Assembly (NCBI GenBank): GCA_003519545.1
Contig: DOWN01000307.1
Location: 1 to 5,900 of the forward strand
Source of the DNA: Bacteroidota bacterium
Lineage (GTDB): Bacteria > Bacteroidota > Ignavibacteria > Tepidaquicellales > Tepidaquicellaceae
Direction: 5' to 3'
DNA: 5,900 nucleotides
Both the position numbers and the translations under genes were made by a program. Positions 1-5,150 of the stretch are shown here, piece after piece (position 1 is the first letter of the stretch; every line of letters begins with the position of its first letter). A model generated the notes under the pieces. The model was not told the origin of the DNA and ran no database searches. It worked only from the letters and a program-made list of their open reading frames with translations.

Positions 1-40
1 CTTTTCGTGGTGAGTCTTTCTTTTTCGTGTTGAGTCTTCC
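1..40. repeat. Two tandem 20-bp units resembling the tail of module B
   Basis: Positions 1-20 and 21-40 match at 17 of 20 bases; the differences are at 1/21, 10/30 and 19/39. Each unit contains TTCGTGGTGA or TTCGTGTTGA. TTCGTGGTGA is also the end of module B at 227-236 and 3500-3509. The window therefore probably opens at the end of another B-type repeat whose left part lies outside it. Confidence 0.7.
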
Positions 41-47
41 ACTCCCA

Positions 48-100
48 CAGGAGTCTCCTGCAAGGGACTCCTGCGAATATCAAATCCATCAATCTCATTA
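48..100. repeat. Intergenic repeat module A, copy 1 (palindromic)
   Basis: The first 29 bases (48-76) are identical to 3381-3409. The similarity continues at 17 of 24 bases up to position 100 (partner ends at 3433). The core holds CAGGAGTC (48-55) and its reverse complement GACTCCTG (66-73), giving an 8-bp stem with a 10-base loop. The same left arm can instead pair with CTCCTG at 55-60 around a single T, so two hairpins compete. There is no coding potential. Function is unknown. Confidence 0.8.
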
Positions 101-106
101 CCATAT

Positions 107-154
107 GTCATTGCGGACTTAGTTTATCCCGACGTGTCAGGAACCCGCAATCTC
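107..154. repeat. Palindromic element containing module C, copy 1
   Basis: Bases 131-154 match 3341-3364 at 22 of 24 positions. In this copy a larger fold is visible. An outer stem pairs ATTGCGG (110-116) with CCGCAAT (145-151). An inner stem pairs TCCCGAC (127-133) with GTCAGGA (136-142), with one mismatch that the second copy would repair, since it has G instead of A there. The ends read GTCATTGCGG and CCGCAATCTC, which resemble from memory the GTCATTGCG...GCAATCT class of bacterial intergenic palindromes. I could not check that likeness. Confidence 0.65.
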
Positions 155-176
155 GTAATATAATGATAATCAAAAT

Positions 177-238
177 AATTCGTGCAATTCGTCTAATTCG
201 TGTTAACCTGTCCCGACTTGGCGGGATTCGTGGTGAAG
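177..238. repeat. Intergenic repeat module B, copy 1
   Basis: Bases 178-238 match 3451-3511 at 58 of 61 positions. The module opens with three 9-bp tandem units of the form AATTCGTNN (177-185, 186-194, 195-203). A short hairpin follows, TCCCG (211-215) with CGGGA (222-226) and a 6-base loop. It closes with another ATTCGTGG block ending in GGTGAAG. All three differences from the other copy fall in the middle tandem unit or at its border. No open frame is conserved. Function is unknown. Confidence 0.85.
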
Positions 239-319
239 TAAACAAATTCCTGTTTTGCGGACTCTTTCGAATTACAAACCCGATTATTCTAATCCCCATC
301 AAACCCCAAAATCAAACCC

Positions 320-3178
320 TTACTTCACCAACAACATCTTCTTCGTCTCAGTAAAACTTCCCGCATCAAGCCGGTAATAATAAACCCCACTCGATAAATT
401 ACTTCCATTAAATTCATACTCATAATATCCTCCATCAATCTCTCTGTTCAGTATCTCTGAAACAAGTTTACCCGTCACATCATATACATTCAATTTCACA
501 TTCGCCCTACTCGGAATCTCAAAACTTATCCTCGTCACCGGATTAAATGGATTCGGATAATTCTGTGATAACCTAAATTTCTCCGGAACACCGATAATCA
601 CTTCATTCGTCAGCTCAAAATATTCAAAATTCCCATTGTAATCTCTTTGTTTCAACCTGTAAGCAAATTTCCCCGACGCCAATCCTTTATCACTGTATGA
701 ATAATCCCTCGTCTCACTCGTATTCCCATTCCCCTGAACAAATCCCACCTTCACCCAATCACCACTTCCTGAAGCACCTATACCTTTCCTCTCTATATCA
801 AATCCCTCATTATTTACTTCATTACTCGTCGTCCAGTTTAAATCTACATTATTTCCGTTCACACTCGAAATAAACGATACCAAATTCACAGGCAATGAAG
901 TGTTATTAGGTGCCATTGCAAGCGCAAGATTTGAACCAAACACTGGTCCGGCATAACTCAATGCCTGTGCAGTATTAAAATGTCTGTAAGTAAATGTCTG
1001 ATTTACATCATCACCTCCCTGAAGTCCAATTAAATGTGCCCGTAATGTTCCGTTTGTATAATTCGTCTTAAATGCCGTCCCACTCTCATCAAAGTTATAC
1101 ATATATTCAACTTTTGAATTCTGCGAGTGTGATGCAGCATGATTTATTATCACCTGAAACGAAATATAATTTCCCGTATCAATAGTATTATTTATATTTT
1201 TCAAAATCGCTTTTGAATATGTAATTATTAACTCATTTGATGTCAGTTTATAACAAAGTCTTCCCGGTATCGATGCCTCCTGATACCATAAATCTCCCCA
1301 AAAACCAAAATAAGAATTTGTCGGTACTGATACTGGTAATCCTGTATTCGGCGGATCATTGTAACCTGAAAAATCAGAAAAACTGTATGATATCAATCCG
1401 TTTGTTCCAATAAAAATATTCGTATAATCTGTCCCGAATAATCTTGTGCTGTTTCCTCCAAATACATTTGGTATATAAAAAACTCCGTTATCAATTGATC
1501 CGTTAGTTGTTGTTCCTGATTGATTTACAATCAGATTAGTACTTCCCGTCGTATCTCTCCAGTTAAAACTCGGTTTCGATGGGGAAGGATTTGCACCTGT
1601 TGTTGAATTTGCAAAATAATATAAATTATTCCCCGTTGAAACATTACTACCCCAGTTCGGTAGTTGTATCCTGTATGTTCTCCACTGTGTATATAAACTC
1701 TGCGTATTAGCATTACTGCATCTTACTCTCCAGTAATACCTTGTCGCATTCTGATTTATACCGTCAGGTATAATTTTAAAGTTCAGTCCCAAATCATTTG
1801 AAGTGAATACAATATTTGAAAATAATGAATCAGTCGCAACATCCACTCTGTAATTTAAAGCACCAGGAACAAAATCCCAGAATAAAACAACAACTGCACC
1901 TGTAGATGTATAAAATGAATTGTTATCAGGAGAAGTAATTGTTGGTGTTGGTAATAACGAATAAACTACCGGTGTCGTGGTAATACCTCCTGTAAAGATC
2001 GAATACTTAGGATAAATCCTGAAATAATATCCGCTACCGGTCGCAAGTCCCGTCGCGTTGTATGAAGTTGTATTTGAAGTAGCAGAATCAATCAATGTCC
2101 AACTCGACCCATTCGTACTTCGCTCTATAAAATAATGACTTTCATGAACTGAATTATCAGTCCATGTTAAATTTATCTGTGAACTCGAAACCGCAGTCGC
2201 GGTAAGATTCGTCGCTGCAGGCAAATGCAAACCTGCAGTCTGTGACTGATATAGCCTGAATGCACCGGCATTTAATATATTGGGAAATACAAAATCAAGA
2301 CCTCTCCATTCGCTGAATCCATCTGGTGAAATTTCCATCCAGTTTGTACCGGCATTAGTCGTGATATAGACTCCATCATAACCTGAAATATAGCCTAAAT
2401 CTGAACTGAAAAAATAAGTTTTATTTAAATTATTACCGCTCGGGGTCGTAACACCTGACCAGTTATCTCCTCCATTAGTTGTTCTTATAATAGTTCCACC
2501 ATTTCCAACTGCATATCCGTTATTCACATCAGAAAATGTAATATTTCTTAAATCAGCAGCAACACCGGAAGTTTGTGAATTCCAGCTTCCGCCTCCATCA
2601 GTACTTTTATAAATCACACCACCGTTTCCACAAACCCAACCGGTGTTTGAATTAACAAATATTATTGATTGAAAATGTGGTGCTAAATCTACGAGCATAA
2701 ACCAACTTACACCACCATTAATTGTTTTATAGATTCGTCCAACTTGAGTTGCAAACCAACCTGTAGTAGAATTTATAAAACTAAAATCATTGACACCCAC
2801 TCCACTTAATGTACTAACCCAATTTTCTCCTCCGTTAGTAGTAGCGCTAACTCCATCATTTCCTACAAATCCTGTATTCGCATCAATAAAATGAACTGCA
2901 ATTTCTGTAAACGATGGTGAAGGATCTGTAACCAATACCCAATTATTTCCACCATTCGTAGTTTTTGATACACCTTCTCCTACAGCATATCCCACACTCG
3001 AATTAACATAATGAATATCTTGCAAATAAAACCCTGTCGCATTGGTCTGCTGTACCCATTGTGCATTAATAGTCTTAATTCCTGAAAAAATTATCAGAAA
3101 AAGAAATATAAATTTTAAAAATTGAAATTTTGTGGAGGAAAGAGAAAATAAACCGGCTAATTTGTTTAAATTTTCCAT
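320..3178 (-). CDS. Secreted multidomain surface protein with Ycf48/Asp-box beta-propeller and type IX (T9SS type A) sorting domain
   Basis: This 952-residue protein is probably exported by Sec and then taken to the cell surface by the type IX system. Residues 1-39 form a signal peptide with a hydrophobic run FLKFIFLFLIIF and likely cleavage at INA-Q; the part before that run is rather long, about 20 residues. Residues ~45-310 carry Asp-box repeats about 40 residues apart, with T/S-x-N/D-G/A-G-x-x-W motifs at 73-80, 113-120, 152-159, 192-199, 233-240 and 273-280. A seventh blade at ~285-312 lacks the motif, which fits a seven-bladed Ycf48-like propeller. A fibronectin-III domain follows (~318-408), then a second Ig/FnIII-like domain (~410-505). 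Residues ~540-750 form a beta-rich part I cannot assign firmly, faintly NIDO-like around GTNGLISYSF. The beta domain commonly found before the sorting signal spans ~761-863. The sorting domain (~866-952) has SQNYPNPFNP and ends KKMLLVK. The ATG at 3178 has no Shine-Dalgarno upstream, as is usual in Bacteroidota. Its ligand or substrate is unknown, and the propeller alone does not show catalysis. Confidence 0.92.
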   Translation of the reverse strand: MENLNKLAGLFSLSSTKFQFLKFIFLFLIIFSGIKTINAQWVQQTNATGFYLQDIHYVNSSVGYAVGEGVSKTTNGGNNWVLVTDPSPSFTEIAVHFIDANTGFVGNDGVSATTNGGENWVSTLSGVGVNDFSFINSTTGWFATQVGRIYKTINGGVSWFMLVDLAPHFQSIIFVNSNTGWVCGNGGVIYKSTDGGGSWNSQTSGVAADLRNITFSDVNNGYAVGNGGTIIRTTNGGDNWSGVTTPSGNNLNKTYFFSSDLGYISGYDGVYITTNAGTNWMEISPDGFSEWRGLDFVFPNILNAGAFRLYQSQTAGLHLPAATNLTATAVSSSQINLTWTDNSVHESHYFIERSTNGSSWTLIDSATSNTTSYNATGLATGSGYYFRIYPKYSIFTGGITTTPVVYSLLPTPTITSPDNNSFYTSTGAVVVLFWDFVPGALNYRVDVATDSLFSNIVFTSNDLGLNFKIIPDGINQNATRYYWRVRCSNANTQSLYTQWRTYRIQLPNWGSNVSTGNNLYYFANSTTGANPSPSKPSFNWRDTTGSTNLIVNQSGTTTNGSIDNGVFYIPNVFGGNSTRLFGTDYTNIFIGTNGLISYSFSDFSGYNDPPNTGLPVSVPTNSYFGFWGDLWYQEASIPGRLCYKLTSNELIITYSKAILKNINNTIDTGNYISFQVIINHAASHSQNSKVEYMYNFDESGTAFKTNYTNGTLRAHLIGLQGGDDVNQTFTYRHFNTAQALSYAGPVFGSNLALAMAPNNTSLPVNLVSFISSVNGNNVDLNWTTSNEVNNEGFDIERKGIGASGSGDWVKVGFVQGNGNTSETRDYSYSDKGLASGKFAYRLKQRDYNGNFEYFELTNEVIIGVPEKFRLSQNYPNPFNPVTRISFEIPSRANVKLNVYDVTGKLVSEILNREIDGGYYEYEFNGSNLSSGVYYYRLDAGSFTETKKMLLVK

Positions 3179-3193
3179 TATTATATTTTATAA

Positions 3194-3223
3194 CAATAAT
3201 ATAATAAATTTAAATTTCAAAAA
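3194..3223 (-). promoter_or_regulatory. Possible Bacteroidota-type promoter of the surface-protein gene
   Basis: On the minus strand TTTTTG (3223-3218) is followed after 16 bases by TATTATTG (3201-3194). The second element fits the Bacteroidota -7 pattern TAnnTTTG at all fixed positions but one, and TTG matches the -33 element. The spacing is about one base short of the usual 17-23. The start codon would lie only about 9 bases after the predicted transcription start, which weakens the call. DNA this AT-rich makes chance matches likely. Confidence 0.25.
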
Positions 3224-3340
3224 TTAATTATTTCCATATCATTACAGAATAAATCAACTTTTAAAGCAATCTGTCATCCTAAATTCCTAATATCATCTTG
3301 TTTACCCGAACGAGAAGGGAGCTCGCAACCAGCTTGCACC

Positions 3341-3364
3341 GATGTGTCGGGAACCCGCAATCTC
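3341..3364. repeat. Intergenic repeat module C, copy 2
   Basis: It matches 131-154 at 22 of 24 bases, ending in the shared GGAACCCGCAATCTC. The outer ATTGCGG arm seen in the first copy is absent. The bases to its left (3306-3340) instead offer other short pairings: CCCGA (3306-3310) with TCGGG (3347-3351), enclosing CGAG/CTCG and GCAA/TTGC. This could be a diverged or differently built version of the same palindrome. It sits left of module A, whereas the first copy lies between A and B. Confidence 0.65.
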
Positions 3365-3380
3365 TATTCTACCTCTCCAG

Positions 3381-3433
3381 CAGGAGTCTCCTGCAAGGGA
3401 CTCCTGCGATTATTAAATCCACCAACTTAATTT
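3381..3433. repeat. Intergenic repeat module A, copy 2 (palindromic)
   Basis: Its first 29 bases are identical to 48-76, and the next 24 match at 17 positions. With the G at 3380 the stem is longer than in copy 1: GCAGGAGTC (3380-3388) pairs with GACTCCTGC (3399-3407). The alternative hairpin is a perfect odd palindrome, GCAGGAG-T-CTCCTGC (3380-3394). It lies in the same orientation as copy 1, on the other side of the surface-protein gene. Confidence 0.8.
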
Positions 3434-3450
3434 AAATTTTTATAACCCTC

Positions 3451-3511
3451 ATTCGTGCAATCCGCTTAATTCGTGTTAACCTGTCCCGACTTGGCGGGAT
3501 TCGTGGTGAAG
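3451..3511. repeat. Intergenic repeat module B, copy 2
   Basis: It matches 178-238 at 58 of 61 bases. The middle 9-bp unit is eroded here, reading AATCCGCTT, while the first and third keep ATTCGTG. The TCCCG (3484-3488) / CGGGA (3495-3499) hairpin and the end TTCGTGGTGAAG are unchanged. It follows module A after only 17 bases; in the left cluster a C element occupies that gap. It lies about 55 bases before the predicted promoter of the rightward gene. Confidence 0.85.
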
Positions 3512-3564
3512 CCTTACCTCCAAATCCCCAAACCTTTCAACTCCAATCCCTTCATTACATTCAA

Positions 3565-3595
3565 TTGATTATTTATTCAAATAAAATTATATTTA
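3565..3595 (+). promoter_or_regulatory. Candidate Bacteroidota-type promoter of the hydrolase gene
   Basis: TTG at 3565-3567 is followed after 20 bases by TATATTTA (3588-3595), which matches the -7 pattern TAnnTTTG at all fixed positions but the last. The spacing lies in the usual 17-23 range. Transcription would start near 3602, leaving a leader of about 37 bases. The leader has no Shine-Dalgarno sequence; the bases just before the ATG at 3639 are A-rich, as is common in this phylum. Confidence 0.4.
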
Positions 3596-3638
3596 TAAAC
3601 TATAACATTCCTAACTTTTACTAAATCAAAACAAAATT

Positions 3639-5090
3639 ATGAAAACTAAATTTTCCCATGTTTCGTTTTTATTTTTATTTGTTTTTTTATCCTTAAACCT
3701 TTCATCCTATTCCCAAGAAAAAATTCCCTTAACTCCTCAGGAACAAAATTGGATGAAATCAGCAAGCAGAACTGATATAAACGGATGGATGCACATTAAA
3801 ATCAAAGGTGAACCTTTCGAAAGAGGTTTTCAATATGGCTATCTCACTGCAATCGAATATGCTGACGCTATCAGAACTTATAAAGCAATGACCATCCAAA
3901 CTACCGGTATGAGTTATGAATTTTTTGTAATGAGTGCTGCCCGAATTCACAAACCAAAAATCCCTCAGGAATTTCTCGACGAAATGAGCGGTATCGCTTC
4001 CGGCTTCACAAAAGCAGGTGTCCCGACTACTCTTGATGAAGTAATTGGATATAATGCATATATGGAAATGACAGGATATTGGTGGCCCACAGTCATTTCG
4101 ATTTATGCTAACTCCGCTCCAAACGGTGCTTTCGCAAAATCTCATTGCAGCGGTTTCATTGCAACAGGTGATGCTACTAAAGACGGAAAAATTGTTATCG
4201 GACATACTTCATTTACTGAATTTTGGAATGGTCAATATATGAATGCAATAGTCGAAATTACTCCAACCAATGGTCATAAAATTGTTATGCAAACTTGTCC
4301 CGGTTGGATTGCAAGTATGACTGACTTTTGGGTAACAGGTGGAGGGCTTGTAATTCTTGAAACTACAATCGTTGGTTTTCAGGGCTATGATACTACAAAA
4401 GTTCCGGAATACATACGTGCAAGAAACGCTTCCCAATACGCCTCAAGCATTGATGAGTGGGTTCAGATTATGGATAATAAAAATAATGGTGGGTATGCCA
4501 ATATGTGGCTAATAGGGGATATAAAAACAAATGAAATCGCAGACTACGAACAGGGTTTAATTTATACAAGTCTTAAGAAAAAAAACAACGGATATTTCTT
4601 TGGTGATAATGCTCCCGATGATCCTCAAATAAGAAATCTTGAGTGTACCGATGTCGGATATAATGATATAAGACAACAAACAGGGGCAAGAAGAACAAGA
4701 TGGCCTCAAGTATTAAATCAATATTATGGACAGATTGACGCTTCAATCGGAAAAACACTTCTCGCTGATACTTATGATGTTTATCTTCAAAAAATAAATC
4801 CGTCTTCAAGAACAATTTGTTCTCATTATGACTCTGACCCGATGTATTACGTCAGTGATCCAAACGCAGTATGGAATATCCCTTTTTATCCCGCAGGTTC
4901 AGTTGAAGGAAAAGTAACTACAACTGATTTAGCAAAAGATTTAAATATGTGGGGAATTTTTGGAAGAGCGGACGGCGTTGAATTTGATGCTCCTAAATTC
5001 TTGAAAGAAAACCCTCAATGGAACTGGCAGGAAGGTTATCTCAAAAGCCGACCAAGCCAACCCTGGACTGAATTCTTCAGTAACAAATAA
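3639..5090 (+). CDS. Exported phospholipase B-like / C45-type N-terminal-nucleophile hydrolase
   Basis: This 483-residue protein starts with a signal peptide: MKTK, a hydrophobic stretch at ~8-20, and likely cleavage at YS-Q near residue 25. No lipobox cysteine and no type IX sorting domain are present, so a soluble periplasmic enzyme is expected. Residues 57-77 (GEPFERGFQYGYL) match the G-x-P-x-x-R-G-x-x-x-G signature near the start of C45/acyltransferase-like proteins. Cys170 in HCSGF is the likely nucleophile; in these families the chain is cut just before this residue, which then becomes the new N-terminus. GHTSF (188-192) sits where relatives have a GHN or AHN-type motif. PGWIASMTDFWVTGGGLVILETT (221-243) resembles the phospholipase B-like core, where a seryl/aspartyl stretch is followed by SGLVxxETT. 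YANMWLIGDI (286-295) and IADYEQG (300-306) fit the later beta strands. The reaction would be hydrolysis of an amide or ester bond in a lipid, peptide or acyl compound; the substrate cannot be told. The gene stands alone on its strand and ends in a hairpin. I am surer of the fold than of the exact family. Confidence 0.8.
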   Translation: MKTKFSHVSFLFLFVFLSLNLSSYSQEKIPLTPQEQNWMKSASRTDINGWMHIKIKGEPFERGFQYGYLTAIEYADAIRTYKAMTIQTTGMSYEFFVMSAARIHKPKIPQEFLDEMSGIASGFTKAGVPTTLDEVIGYNAYMEMTGYWWPTVISIYANSAPNGAFAKSHCSGFIATGDATKDGKIVIGHTSFTEFWNGQYMNAIVEITPTNGHKIVMQTCPGWIASMTDFWVTGGGLVILETTIVGFQGYDTTKVPEYIRARNASQYASSIDEWVQIMDNKNNGGYANMWLIGDIKTNEIADYEQGLIYTSLKKKNNGYFFGDNAPDDPQIRNLECTDVGYNDIRQQTGARRTRWPQVLNQYYGQIDASIGKTLLADTYDVYLQKINPSSRTICSHYDSDPMYYVSDPNAVWNIPFYPAGSVEGKVTTTDLAKDLNMWGIFGRADGVEFDAPKFLKENPQWNWQEGYLKSRPSQPWTEFFSNK

Positions 5091-5111
5091 AATTTTGCAT
5101 CTCTATTAAAC

Positions 5112-5150
5112 ATTTCTTAGAGTGTCAGTTTTTATGATACTCTAAGAAAT
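5112..5150 (+). terminator. Strong hairpin between convergent genes, likely terminator
   Basis: ATTTCTTAGAGT (5112-5123) and its exact reverse complement (5139-5150) form a perfect 12-bp stem. Four more pairs, including one G-U, extend it to 5127/5135 with a 7-base loop. On the plus strand it is followed by ATTATTTTTA, so it best serves the hydrolase gene, whose stop ends 22 bases earlier. No clear T-run follows it on the minus strand. Its right arm contains the stop codon (5142-5144) and last two sense codons of the convergent gene. Confidence 0.75.

Larger units (their letters stand above)
1..319. other. Non-coding repeat-bearing region downstream of the surface-protein gene
   Basis: No credible gene lies here. 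A short plus-strand open frame can be read through the right half and into the next gene, but it runs across repeat modules and looks like chance. The region holds a 20-bp tandem repeat (1-40), module A (48-100), a palindromic element ending in module C (107-154) and module B (177-238). The last 80 bases before the minus-strand stop codon have no obvious hairpin followed by a T-run, so I cannot point to a terminator for that gene. Two 9-bp direct repeats, ATCAAACCC, occur at 298-306 and 311-319, just beyond the stop. Confidence 0.8.
3179..3638. other. Divergent intergenic region with promoters at both ends and a repeat cluster in the middle
   Basis: No gene is supported in these 460 bases. 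The first ~80 bases are very AT-rich and probably hold the promoter of the leftward surface-protein gene. Bases ~3266-3511 hold the repeat cluster: a GCAATCTGTCATCCT stretch (3266-3280), module C (3341-3364), module A (3381-3433) and module B (3451-3511). The last ~100 bases are AT-rich again and lead into the rightward hydrolase gene. Both genes are transcribed away from the region. Confidence 0.8.

Noticed and set aside
260..319. Terminator for the surface-protein gene
   Set aside because: I found no stable hairpin followed by a T-run on the minus strand after the stop codon; the GGGTTTGAT direct repeats there do not form a stem.
163..354. A plus-strand open frame of about 63 codons in the left intergenic region
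   Set aside because: It runs through repeat module B and into the end of the opposite-strand gene. It has no recognisable protein features, and the frame is not kept in the second B copy.
3306..3351. tRNA-like or small structured RNA, from several nested short stems
   Set aside because: The stems are only 4-5 bp, there is no tRNA loop pattern, and the first copy of the element does not share these pairings.
48..3433. CRISPR array, because of an identical 29-bp partly palindromic repeat
   Set aside because: Only two copies exist, more than 3 kb apart with a whole gene between them. There is no regular spacing and no cas gene.
1..3511. Composite transposon carrying the surface-protein gene
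   Set aside because: No transposase, no clear terminal inverted repeats and no target duplication are visible. The flanking modules are short and in different order.
3759..4815. Long antisense open frames opposite the hydrolase gene
   Set aside because: They lie wholly inside a well-supported coding region on the other strand, and their translations are low-complexity and Cys/His/Ser-rich with no recognisable domain.
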